NCBI GenBank assembly: GCA_902826455.1
Contig: CADEEV010000036.1
Coordinates: 1 to 45,768 of the forward strand
Origin: an uncultured Acidobacteriota bacterium
GTDB taxonomy: Bacteria; Acidobacteriota; Vicinamibacteria; Fen-336
Length of the DNA: 45,768 nucleotides
Direction: 5' to 3'
This document shows, in pieces, positions 25,762-33,730 of the stretch (the stretch's first letter is position 1; the number at the start of each line of letters is the position of its first letter). The translations under genes were made by a program, and so were the position numbers. Below the pieces are notes generated by a model that was not told the origin of the DNA, ran no database searches, and saw only the letters and a list, made by a program, of their open reading frames with translations.

Positions 25762-27918
25762 ATGGAAGCGCTCGGGACGACCGCCCGGGACGTCGCGACC
25801 CGCGAGGCGCTCCAGGGCCTCGAGTCGTTCCTGACGGGCCGCGAAAGGCTCGGCTTCGGGGCCGGCCCCGCGCCGCGCACGAGCGTGCTGCTGGTGCTCC
25901 ACGGCCGCGCCGAGCTCACGCTGCGCTGCCTGCTGGCCCTGCGGGCCACGCGCGTCCCGTTCGAGCTCGTGATCGTCGACAACGCCTCGACCGACGCGAC
26001 CCCACGCCTGCTCGAGCGCCTCGACGGCGTCACGGTCCTGCGCAACGCGACGAATCCCGGCTTCCTGCGGGCGGCCAACCAGGCGGCGGGCCGCGCCGGG
26101 GCGCCGCTGCTGCTGTTCCTCAACAACGACTGCGAGCTGCTGCCGGGCAGCCTGGAGTGCGCGGTGTCGCGCCTCGAGAGCGCCCGGGACGTGGGCGCCG
26201 TCGTCGGCCGCCTGCTGGCCCTGGACGGCCGGCTCCAGGAGGCCGGCGGCATCGTCTGGAGCGACGGCACGTGCAGCGGCTATGGGCGGGGCGACCAGCC
26301 AGACGCGCCGGCCTACATGTTCGAGAGGGACGTCGACTTCGGGTCCGGCGCCTTCCTGCTCACGCCGCGCGCGGTCTTCGAGCGCATGGGCGGTTTCGAC
26401 GAAGCCCTGGCGCCGGCCTACTACGAGGACGCCGACTACGGCCTGCGCCTCTGGGCCGCGGGCCTCCGCGTCGTGTACGAGCCGCGCGCGACGGCCCGCC
26501 ACTTCGAGTTCGCGAGCGCCGCTTCCGTCGAGGACGCACTCGCCCAGCAAGCGGCCCGGCGCCCGCTCTTCTTCGAGAAGCACAGGGCCGCCTTGTCCCG
26601 GCAGGCGGCGCCGGATCCCCGCGCCACCCTCGCCGCGCGCGCCCGTGTGAGCGGCTTGAAGGTGCTCTGGGTGGACGACCGCGTCCCTCACGCGAGCCTC
26701 GGCCAGGGCTACCCGCGGGCGCTCGCGATCGTCGAGGCCCTGCGGCGCCTCGGCCATCAGGTGACCCTGTATCCGCTGTTGTTCCCGACGGAGAGCTGGG
26801 ACAGCGTGTACACCGCCCTTCCGCCGGACGTCGAGGTCATGACGGGTCTCGGCCGCGACGGCTTCGAGGCGTTCCGAGAGGCGCGAGCGGGGCACTACGA
26901 CGTCGCGTTCGTCAGCCGTGCCGGCACCCTCGAGGCGCTGCGCAAGGCAGGAGGCGCAGGCCCGCTCTTCGGCACGACACCGTGGATCTACGACGGCGAG
27001 GCCCTCGAGGGACGGGCCGGCGAGCTCGAGGCGAGCCGGCAGGCGCGCGCGGTGACGAGCGTCTCGGCCGCAGAGGCCGAGGTCTTCCGCGGCGCCGGCC
27101 ACGCGAGCGTGACCGTGCTCGGCCATGCGCTCGCGGCCGCGCCGACGCCGGCCGGGTTCGCCGAGCGCTCCGGGCTGCTGTTCGCCGGCGCGATTCCCGA
27201 CGACGCGAGCCCCAATGCCGACGCGGTCGTGTGGCTCGTGAACGAAGTGATGCCGCGCCTGCGCGCGCTCGGCGTGACGAGCGGGCTGACCCTCGCCGGC
27301 ATCAACGGCTCCCGCCGCGTCACCGCGCTGCTCGGCGCCGACGTGCGCCACGCCGGTCCCGTGCGATCCCTCGCGCCGCTCTACGACCGGGCGCGCGTCT
27401 TCGTGGCCCCCGGGCGCCGCGCTGCCGGGATTCCCCTGAAGATCCTCGATGCGGCCGGCCATGGCCTGCCGGTCGTCACGACACCGGTGCTCGCCGCGCA
27501 GCTGGGTTGGCCGGCAGGAGAAGCGCTCCTGAGCGGCGCGGATCCCGACGCCTTCGCGCGGGCCTGCGCGGCCCTCGAGACCGACGCGGACCTGTGGTCA
27601 CGCCTCCGGTCGGCGGGTCTCGCGCGGATTCGGACGGAATGCGATCCCGAGGCGTTCGAGCGAAGCCTCGGCGACCTGCTACAGGCCGTCGCCCCGCACT
27701 CCGGCGCGGCTCCCTGCCAGCGCTCGGCGCCCGCGAGGGCCGCCGCCACCGGACCGCACCCGGCACACGTGCCGGACGACCGCAGCGACCGGATCGCCCA
27801 GCTCGAGCACGCCCTCGCCGCGGCGCGCCACGATCTTCGCGCCCTGCGCGCTTCGTTCAGCTGGCGGCTCACGGCGCCCCTGCGCGCCGTACACGCCCGC
27901 CTGCGCGGCCGCGGCTGA
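25762..27918 (+). CDS. Bifunctional GT2-GT4 glycosyltransferase with coiled-coil tail
   Basis: The 718-residue protein has a GT2 domain at about 37-270 (SVLLVLHGRAELTLRCL, VDNASTDATP, NNDCELLPG, YYEDADYGLRLWAAG) and a GT4-like GT-B domain at about 300-620 (LKVLWVDDRVPHASLGQGYPRAL, LLFAGAIPDDASPNADAVVWL, IPLKILDAAGHGLPVVTT). A Pro/Ala-rich linker and short coiled coil follow, ending SFSWRLTAPLRAVHARL, the same tail type as the GT at 4725-6071. The GT2-GT4 order and motif wording closely resemble the 11891-14596 protein, so the two are probably paralogues, this one lacking the N-terminal beta domain. It leads the plus-strand operon reaching 33456. Confidence 0.88.
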   Translation: MEALGTTARDVATREALQGLESFLTGRERLGFGAGPAPRTSVLLVLHGRAELTLRCLLALRATRVPFELVIVDNASTDATPRLLERLDGVTVLRNATNPGFLRAANQAAGRAGAPLLLFLNNDCELLPGSLECAVSRLESARDVGAVVGRLLALDGRLQEAGGIVWSDGTCSGYGRGDQPDAPAYMFERDVDFGSGAFLLTPRAVFERMGGFDEALAPAYYEDADYGLRLWAAGLRVVYEPRATARHFEFASAASVEDALAQQAARRPLFFEKHRAALSRQAAPDPRATLAARARVSGLKVLWVDDRVPHASLGQGYPRALAIVEALRRLGHQVTLYPLLFPTESWDSVYTALPPDVEVMTGLGRDGFEAFREARAGHYDVAFVSRAGTLEALRKAGGAGPLFGTTPWIYDGEALEGRAGELEASRQARAVTSVSAAEAEVFRGAGHASVTVLGHALAAAPTPAGFAERSGLLFAGAIPDDASPNADAVVWLVNEVMPRLRALGVTSGLTLAGINGSRRVTALLGADVRHAGPVRSLAPLYDRARVFVAPGRRAAGIPLKILDAAGHGLPVVTTPVLAAQLGWPAGEALLSGADPDAFARACAALETDADLWSRLRSAGLARIRTECDPEAFERSLGDLLQAVAPHSGAAPCQRSAPARAAATGPHPAHVPDDRSDRIAQLEHALAAARHDLRALRASFSWRLTAPLRAVHARLRGRG

Positions 27919-29279
27919 TGCGCGTCCTCCTCGCGGTCCACGGCTTTCCGCCCCACGCCACGGCCGGGGTCGAGGTGTACACGCTGCGGCTCGCGAAGGC
28001 GCTGCGCGGCCTCGGCCACGAGGTCCTGGTGTTGAGTGCCGTGCACGACCTCGCCGACCGGCCCGGCGCGCTGCGGCGCCGCGTCCACGAAGGCGTCGAC
28101 GTCGCCGAGATCGTGAACGTCCACCATCGCGGCACGCTCGAGGCGACCTACGACGATCCCGACGTCGACGCTGCGGCTGCCCCGGTGCTCGAGGCGTTCC
28201 GGCCCGACGTCGTGCATCTCCAGCACCTCCTCAACCTCTCGATCGGCGTGGCACGGCTCGCGCGCGACCGGGGAACTCCCGTGGTGTGGACCCTCCACGA
28301 CTACTGGCTCAGCTGTCCCCGCGACGGCCAGCGGCGCCGCGAGGATGGAGCGGTGTGCGACAGCGTCGCCCACGACGTCTGCGCGCGCTGCCTCGCCGAC
28401 AGCCCGTACCTCGTGCCGCCGCTCCAGCGCGGTCTCTCGGGAGCGCTGAGGAGCGTCGGCGCCGGCCGCAGCCTCCACGTGCTCCACGACCTGATGCCGC
28501 GGGCGAGCGAGGCCGCGCTGCGCCTGGTGCGGAGCGCGCAACCGCCCTCGGCCGGGCTCGAGGGCGCCCTCGACACGCGTCGCGCGCGCCTGCTCGAGGC
28601 CGTCGCAGGCATGGACGTGTTGCTCGCCCCGACGGCCTTCGTTCGCGAGCGGACCCTCGAGGCCGGCGTGCCCGCGAGTCAGCTGCGTGTCGTGACCTAC
28701 GGCGTGGTGGGCGAGACGCGGCCCCGTCCGGCCGGTGCGCGGACCCGTGTGGGCTTCGTCGGGACCGTCGCCCCCCACAAGGGCGTCCATGTGCTGATCG
28801 ACGCCGTGCGCCGCCTCGCCGAGGTTCCGCTCTCCCTGGACATCTTCGGATCCCTCACGGTCCATCCCGCCTATGCCGACGGCCTCCGCAGCCTTGCTGC
28901 CGGAGACGCGCGCATCCGTTTCCGCGGCCCGTTCGCCGAGGGAGGCCAGGACGAGGCGTTGCGCGGTCTCGACGTCCTCGTCGTGCCGTCCCTCTGGTGG
29001 GAGAACAGCCCGCTCGTGCTCCTCGAGGCCCTGGCGGCGGGCGTCCCGGTGGTAGCCTCGCGTACCGGAGGCGTGCCCGAGCTCGTGGACGACGGCTGCA
29101 GCGGGCGCCTCGTGCCGCCCGGCGACCCCGGGGCGCTCGCCGAAGCGCTGCGCGCCGTCGTGACGGGGCGCGACCTGGCCGGGCCGCTCGAGCCCCTCGC
29201 GATGAAGACCGTGGAGGCCGGAGCCCGGGAGCTGCTCGGCGTGTACGCGGGCGTGATCCGGGAGCGGGCGCCGCGATGA
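27918..29279 (+). CDS. GT4 glycosyltransferase with cysteine knuckle
   Basis: The 453-residue GT-B enzyme begins with MRVLLAVHGFPPHATAGVEVYTLRLA, typical of GT4. The C-terminal half carries VGFVGTVAPHKGVHVLIDAV, LDVLVVPSLWWENSPLVLLEALAAGVPVVAS and a late GGVPELVDDG, the nucleotide-sugar-binding EX7E-like region. Between the lobes lie four cysteines (C133, C147, C155, C158) with spacing C-x7-C-x2-C for the last three, suggesting a metal-binding knuckle. The gene overlaps its neighbour by TGATG at the start and ATGA at the end. Confidence 0.9.
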   Translation: MRVLLAVHGFPPHATAGVEVYTLRLAKALRGLGHEVLVLSAVHDLADRPGALRRRVHEGVDVAEIVNVHHRGTLEATYDDPDVDAAAAPVLEAFRPDVVHLQHLLNLSIGVARLARDRGTPVVWTLHDYWLSCPRDGQRRREDGAVCDSVAHDVCARCLADSPYLVPPLQRGLSGALRSVGAGRSLHVLHDLMPRASEAALRLVRSAQPPSAGLEGALDTRRARLLEAVAGMDVLLAPTAFVRERTLEAGVPASQLRVVTYGVVGETRPRPAGARTRVGFVGTVAPHKGVHVLIDAVRRLAEVPLSLDIFGSLTVHPAYADGLRSLAAGDARIRFRGPFAEGGQDEALRGLDVLVVPSLWWENSPLVLLEALAAGVPVVASRTGGVPELVDDGCSGRLVPPGDPGALAEALRAVVTGRDLAGPLEPLAMKTVEAGARELLGVYAGVIRERAPR

Positions 29280-30205
29280 CGAGCGGGAGCCCGCGGGCCA
29301 CGGTCGTCGTGCCCGTGCTGAACGGCGCCCGCTGGCTGCCGGCGCTCCTCGAGTCGCTGCGCTGCCAGGACGTCCCCGTGCGCGTGCTCGCGATCGACAG
29401 CGCGTCCGAGGACGACTCGGCCGCGCTGCTGAGCCATGCGGGGGCCCGGGTGGTGTCGATCGGCCGCGCCGAGTTCGATCACGGCGAGACGCGCAACCGC
29501 GGCGCGCGCGAGGCCTGGACCGAGTGCGTGGTGTTCCTCAGCCAGGACGCCGTGCCCGGCGACGCTCGCTTCGTGAGCCGCCTGGTCGAGCGCCTCGAGT
29601 CCGACACGCGTCTGGCCGGGGTCTTCGCACGCCAGGTGCCGCGTCCGGACGCCGATCCCCTCACGCGGCGCGACCTCGCGGCATGGGTGGCCGGGTCCTC
29701 GGAGCCGCGCCTCGTCGTCGAGCTCGAGCCCGCGCGGCTCGCGGCCCTGGAGCCCCTCGAGCGTCACCGCCTCACGGCCTTCGACAACGTCGCCTCGGCC
29801 GTGCGTCGCAGCGTGCTGCTCGCCCATCCGTTCGCCGCGACGCGCTTCGGTGAAGACCTCGAGTGGGGCGACCGGATGATCGCCCAGGGCTTCGGGATCG
29901 CGTACGTTCCCGAGGCGTTCGTGGTGCACTCCCATCGCCGGAGCGCCCGCGGCCTGTTCCGCCGCAACTACCTCGCCCACCGCGCCCTGCGACGCCAGTT
30001 CGGCCTCTCGACGATCCCGTCCGTGGCCCTCCTGTCGAGGGCGATCGCCGGGTCGCTGGGTCGCGACCTCGCGACCCTGGCTCGCGACGGCGCGACCCTG
30101 ACGCAGTGGCTCGCGACCCCCGCCCAGGCCGTGGCGGCCGCCTGCGGCCAGTATCGCGGCGCCGCGGACGAGGCTCGTGGCCGGCCGTATCCGGAGTGGG
30201 CATGA
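29276..30205 (+). CDS. GT2 rhamnosyltransferase-like glycosyltransferase
   Basis: The 309-residue GT-A enzyme shows ATVVVPVLNGARWLPALLESL, AIDSASEDDS, the rhamnosyltransferase-type motif FDHGETRNRGAR and FLSQDAVPGD as the metal site, followed by FDNVASAVRRSVL and FGEDLEWGDRMI, where ED is the likely catalytic base. This pattern is common in enzymes adding deoxyhexoses such as rhamnose to O-antigen or spore polysaccharide, so rhamnosyl transfer is the most likely role, though donor use cannot be proven. Start and stop both overlap neighbours by ATGA. Confidence 0.88.
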   Translation: MTSGSPRATVVVPVLNGARWLPALLESLRCQDVPVRVLAIDSASEDDSAALLSHAGARVVSIGRAEFDHGETRNRGAREAWTECVVFLSQDAVPGDARFVSRLVERLESDTRLAGVFARQVPRPDADPLTRRDLAAWVAGSSEPRLVVELEPARLAALEPLERHRLTAFDNVASAVRRSVLLAHPFAATRFGEDLEWGDRMIAQGFGIAYVPEAFVVHSHRRSARGLFRRNYLAHRALRRQFGLSTIPSVALLSRAIAGSLGRDLATLARDGATLTQWLATPAQAVAAACGQYRGAADEARGRPYPEWA

Positions 30206-32385
30206 GGCTGCTCCTCGTGCATCACACGTGGCCGACGGAAGGGACCGGCGGGTCCGAGATCTACATGGCGGCCCTGGCGCGCGGTCTCGCGCGTCGCCAT
30301 GAAGTCTCGGTGCTCCATCGCGGGTTGGATCTCGCGCGGCCGGACCACGACGTCGTGGAGCGCCGCGAGGGCGCGGTTCGCGTGTTCTCGCTGAACAACG
30401 CCCACAGGACGACGCCGGGCTTCGAGGCGTACCGGGACCCGGGCGTGACCGCGGCCGCGGCGCGCGTCCTGGAGGCAGTGAGGCCCGAGGTCGTCCACGT
30501 CGGCCACCTGTCGGGCCTCTCGACCGGCATCGTCTTCGCGGCGCGCGACCGGGGCGCGGCGGTCGTATTCGCGCTCCACGACTTCGCGACCCTGTGCGCG
30601 CTCGGGCAGTTGCTCACGCTGGACCTGCAGGTCTGCCCGGGCCCGACGCCGCAGCGCTGCCTCGGCTGCGTCGGCGGCCAGGTCCTGGCTCCTGCCCGGG
30701 GAGCGCGGGGGCTCGGACGCCTCCCGGGCGTGCCTCGCCTGGCCGGGCTGCTGGCGCGCGGCAGCCGCCGCGGCGAGCGCCGCATCGGCGAGCGCCTCGA
30801 CGCCATGAGCGCCACGTTGCAGGCGGCGGACGCGTTGTTGGCCCCCTCACGCTTCCTGCGCGAGCGCTTCGCGAGCCTCGGGGTCCCGGGCGTCGAGGTC
30901 GTCCCGAACGGACACGAGCCGATCGCCTGGCCGCCGCGCGCGCCGGCGAGCGACGGCCGGCTGCGTGTCGGCTTCGTGGGCGCCGCGATCCCGTCGAAGG
31001 GCGTCCACGTCCTGGCGGACGCTTTCCGGCGCCTGTCCGACCCGCGCCTGAGCCTCGAGATCCACGGACCGTTCGTGCCCTATCACGGCGACGTCGGCTA
31101 CGAGTCGCGCGTGCGCGCGCTCCTCGGGCCGGGCGCCGACGGCGTCCTGCGCGGGCCCTTCGAGCATGGCCGGGTCGCGGCCGTGCTCGCGGGTCTCGAC
31201 GTCCTGGTCGTGCCGTCGATCTGGGAGGAGAACGCGCCCCTGGTCGTGGACGAGGCGCGGAGCGCGGGCCTTCCGCTGGTGGTGAGCGACCACGGGGGGC
31301 TCGCCGAGCAGGTGCGCGAGGGCGTCGACGGCCTGCGCTTCCGGCCCGGCGATGCCGCCGATCTCGCGCGCGTCCTGGCACGCCTCGTGAACGAGCCGGA
31401 GCTGCTGTCCCGCCTGCGCGCGGCGCGGACCCCGTTCGTGACGATGGAGACCCACGTGGATGCCCTCGAGGGCGTCTACCGGCGCGCCGTCGAGCGCCGG
31501 CGCGCACGCTCGGGCCGGATCGGGGTCGCGGTGCTGGATCGCGCCGATCCCGAGCGCGCCCGTCGAGCGGCCCGCTCGGCAGGTTCCGAGGACCTCGCGG
31601 CGCGCCGCCTCATCGTCGAGAATGGCCCCGGTCCCGAGGCCTCCGCGGAGCCCGGCGTCGAGATCCTGCGGCTGCCGGCGAACCTCGGCTTCGCGGGAGG
31701 CATGAACGCGGGAATCCGGCGGTTGCGCGAGGCCGGCTGCGATCGCCTGCTGCTGCTCAACAACGACGCGGTCCTCGAGCCGGGCTGCCTGCGGCGGCTC
31801 GCCGAAGCCCTCGAGGATCCCGGCCTGGCGGCCGTCGGGCCGGTCATCGTGCGCGCGAGCGACGGGCGGCTCGAGTCGCGCGGCCTCGGCTTCGACGCGG
31901 CCACGGGCCGCGTGCGTCTGCTCGGCTTCGGAGAGGCGCCGGTGGCGCGCGAAGGCCTGGCCGACGTGCCGGCCCTGTCCGGCGCGGTCTTGATGCTGAG
32001 CGCCGCTGCTCTCGGGCGCATCGGGCTCCTGGACGAGTCCTACTTCCATTCCTTCGAGGACATGGATTGGTGCCACCGGGCGCGCCAGGCCGGGCTGCGC
32101 GTCGCGGTCGTGCTCCACGCGCGCGCGCGCCACGAGGGCAGCGTCAGCCTCGGTGCCGGCTCGGCCGATCGCTTCTACTACGCCTCCCGCTCGCACCTGC
32201 GAGCGCTCGCGCGGCTCGCGCCTCGAGGCGCCCTGCACTCGGGGCTGCGGGCCGCGAGCGTCCTCGCCCTGAACCTGGGACATGCGGCGACCCAGGGGAG
32301 AGCCACAGCGGCCCTGAAGGCCGTCCTCGAGGGGGCTCGCGACTTCCGACGCGGCCGCACCGGGCCGCGAGGCGCTCCGCGATGA
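30202..32385 (+). CDS. Bifunctional GT4-GT2 glycosyltransferase with cysteine knuckle
   Basis: The 727-residue protein carries the domains in reverse order to the other two fusions. Residues 1-430 are GT4 (HHTWPTEGTGGSEIYMAALA, VGFVGAAIPSKGVHVLADAF, VPSIWEENAPLVVDEARSAGLPLVVSD); residues about 435-700 are GT2 (LPANLGFAGGMNAGIRRL, LLLNNDAVLEPG, YFHSFEDMDWCHRARQAG). The GT2 part lacks the usual long first strand, but IGVAVLDRADPERARRAA and RRLIVENGPG may replace it. Cysteines C132, C145, C153 and C156 repeat the C-x7-C-x2-C spacing of the preceding GT4, so the knuckle is a shared feature. It overlaps both neighbours by ATGA. Confidence 0.87.
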   Translation: MRLLLVHHTWPTEGTGGSEIYMAALARGLARRHEVSVLHRGLDLARPDHDVVERREGAVRVFSLNNAHRTTPGFEAYRDPGVTAAAARVLEAVRPEVVHVGHLSGLSTGIVFAARDRGAAVVFALHDFATLCALGQLLTLDLQVCPGPTPQRCLGCVGGQVLAPARGARGLGRLPGVPRLAGLLARGSRRGERRIGERLDAMSATLQAADALLAPSRFLRERFASLGVPGVEVVPNGHEPIAWPPRAPASDGRLRVGFVGAAIPSKGVHVLADAFRRLSDPRLSLEIHGPFVPYHGDVGYESRVRALLGPGADGVLRGPFEHGRVAAVLAGLDVLVVPSIWEENAPLVVDEARSAGLPLVVSDHGGLAEQVREGVDGLRFRPGDAADLARVLARLVNEPELLSRLRAARTPFVTMETHVDALEGVYRRAVERRRARSGRIGVAVLDRADPERARRAARSAGSEDLAARRLIVENGPGPEASAEPGVEILRLPANLGFAGGMNAGIRRLREAGCDRLLLLNNDAVLEPGCLRRLAEALEDPGLAAVGPVIVRASDGRLESRGLGFDAATGRVRLLGFGEAPVAREGLADVPALSGAVLMLSAAALGRIGLLDESYFHSFEDMDWCHRARQAGLRVAVVLHARARHEGSVSLGAGSADRFYYASRSHLRALARLAPRGALHSGLRAASVLALNLGHAATQGRATAALKAVLEGARDFRRGRTGPRGAPR

Positions 32386-33095
32386 CCCGGCGCGTCCTGA
32401 TCGCGATCCCGGCGCTGAACGAGGTGCGCAACCTGGCCCGCGTGGTCGGCGACGTCCGGAAGGCCCGGCCCGACGCGGACGTCCTGGTGGTGGACGACGG
32501 CTCCGAGGACGGCACCGCTGCGCTCGCCCGCGAGATGGGCTGCGGCGTGCTGCGGCTGCCCATCCACCTCGGCTACGGCGCGGCGGTCCAGGCAGGGGTC
32601 AAGTACGGCCTGCGCCGCGGCTACGGCGTCGTGGTCACCTTCGACGGGGACGGCCAGCACGATGCCGCCGACATCGAAGGGCTGCTCGCGGCGGTGGGCC
32701 GGGGCGCCGACCTCGTGCTCGGCTCGCGGGTGCTGGCCCCCGACGCCTACCAGGGCGGCGTCGCGCGCCGGGTGGGGCGTCGCGCCTTCTCGTTCCTCGC
32801 CTGGACCCTCACGGGGCTCTCGCTCACGGACCCGACCTCGGGGCTCAAGGCCCTCGGCCCCGCCGCCCAGAAGCTGTTCGCCGCGACACGCTTCCCGGAC
32901 CGCTTTCCCGACGCCGACGCGCTCGTGCTGGCGAGCCGCGCGCGGCTCGCGATCGCCGAGTGCCCCGCGCGCATGCGGCCCTCGCTCAACCGCCACAGCA
33001 TGCACGACGGCCTGCGCGCCGTGAGCTACACGTTCAACATGCTCTTCTCGCTCCTCGTGGCCGCGTTCGGCCGCGAGGCCGACCTCAAGGGGTGA
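32382..33095 (+). CDS. DPM1/GtrB-like GT2 glycosyltransferase
   Basis: The 237-residue soluble enzyme has IAIPALNEVRNLARVV, VVDDGSEDGTAA, VVTFDGDGQHD (DxD) and LTDPTSGLKALGP, the standard dolichyl/polyprenyl-phosphate sugar synthase pattern, without the C-terminal membrane helices of ArnC or GtrB. The neighbouring DUF2304 protein, five bases downstream, supplies two or three helices and commonly accompanies this enzyme type, so the two probably form one membrane-associated unit making a lipid-linked sugar donor. Confidence 0.9.
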   Translation: MTRRVLIAIPALNEVRNLARVVGDVRKARPDADVLVVDDGSEDGTAALAREMGCGVLRLPIHLGYGAAVQAGVKYGLRRGYGVVVTFDGDGQHDAADIEGLLAAVGRGADLVLGSRVLAPDAYQGGVARRVGRRAFSFLAWTLTGLSLTDPTSGLKALGPAAQKLFAATRFPDRFPDADALVLASRARLAIAECPARMRPSLNRHSMHDGLRAVSYTFNMLFSLLVAAFGREADLKG

Positions 33096-33099
33096 TCCC

Positions 33100-33456
33100 A
33101 TGCCGATGCGCCAGAAGATCTTCTTCCTGACCGTGGCCCTGCTGCTCGTGGTGGTCATCTTCGAGCTGGTGCGGCGCCGGCGCCTGCGCGTCGAGTATTC
33201 CTGGCTCTGGATCGCCGCGGGGCTCACGAACGTCGTGCTGATCCTGCGCTACGACCTGCTCATCGAGCTCACCGGGTTCGTCGGGGCCGTGATCCCGACC
33301 TCGACGCTCTTCTTCCTCTGCGTGCTCTACCTGGCGCTGCTGAGCCTGAACTACTCGGTGCGCCTCACGGCGCTCTCGCGGGAAGTGAAGGAGCTGGCCC
33401 AGGAGCTGGCGCTGCTGCGGGCCGAGACCGAGAGCCCGCGCGCGCCGCGCCCGTAG
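33100..33456 (+). CDS. DUF2304 small membrane protein
   Basis: A 118-residue protein with three hydrophobic stretches (IFFLTVALLLVVVIFELV, YSWLWIAAGLTNVVLIL, FFLCVLYLALLSLNYS) and a short charged C-terminal coiled coil (LSREVKELAQELALLR), the layout of DUF2304. Such proteins occur next to DPM-like GT2 genes and may anchor or regulate them, or act in lipid-sugar flipping; the exact job is unknown. AGGGGTGAT precedes the ATG as a ribosome-binding site. It is the last gene of the 25762 operon. Confidence 0.85.
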   Translation: MPMRQKIFFLTVALLLVVVIFELVRRRRLRVEYSWLWIAAGLTNVVLILRYDLLIELTGFVGAVIPTSTLFFLCVLYLALLSLNYSVRLTALSREVKELAQELALLRAETESPRAPRP

Positions 33457-33476
33457 CCCCGCGGGAAAATGCGGCC

Positions 33477-33494
33477 GTGTGAGTCCCGTCACAC
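33477..33494. promoter_or_regulatory. Perfect CRP/FNR-family-type operator (TGTGA-N6-TCACA)
   Basis: GTGTGA-GTCCCG-TCACAC is an 18-bp perfect palindrome around a six-base spacer and contains the exact CRP consensus halves. It lies in the 274-bp gap before the exopolysaccharide operon. If TACCCT (33515-33520) is a -10 box, its centre (33485.5) would be near -41.5, a class II activator position. There is no following T-tract, so a terminator is less likely. Confidence 0.55.
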
Positions 33495-33539
33495 CAGAGC
33501 GGGGCGCCGACGCCTACCCTGAAGTGACGCTATTGGCCG

Positions 33540-33555
33540 TGGCGCACCATATGCA
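33540..33555 (+). promoter_or_regulatory. Sigma54-like promoter element upstream of the exopolysaccharide operon
   Basis: TGGCGCACCATATGCA has GG and GC at the 12-base separation of -24/-12 promoters and matches the sigma54 consensus at most conserved positions (TGGC.C and .TGCA). The predicted start near 33566 gives a leader of about 165 bases. No sigma54 activator gene is visible in the window. Confidence 0.4.
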
Positions 33556-33689
33556 GTGTTCATCGCCGGAGACATTCCCGTCATATCGCGTTCCTTGCGG
33601 AGATCCCCCATGCGCCTTCATGCTTCCTTCCGTTCACGTCTAGGCTCGTCGTCCCGCGTGCGCCCCGAGGTCCGGACGCCCTAGATCGA

Positions 33690-33705
33690 GGCGGGTTCGC
33701 CCGCC
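33690..33705 (+). other. TTCG-loop hairpin in the leader of the exopolysaccharide operon
   Basis: GGCGGG-TTCG-CCCGCC forms a perfect six-pair stem with a four-base loop 25 bases before GTG 33731. It may affect initiation or mRNA stability; no T-run follows, so it is not a simple terminator. Confidence 0.45.
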
Positions 33706-33730
33706 CGATCCACCTCGACTCCCGCTGAAC

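Noticed and set aside
24609-26270. A 553-codon minus-strand version of the AlgX-like protein
   Set aside because: The extra N-terminal part is antisense to the 25762 glycosyltransferase and crosses both promoters; ATG 25721 directly precedes the anchor helix.
33477-33494. Intrinsic terminator after the DUF2304 gene
   Set aside because: The stem is followed by CAGAGCGG, not a T-tract, and the half-sites are an exact CRP-type consensus, so an operator is the better reading.
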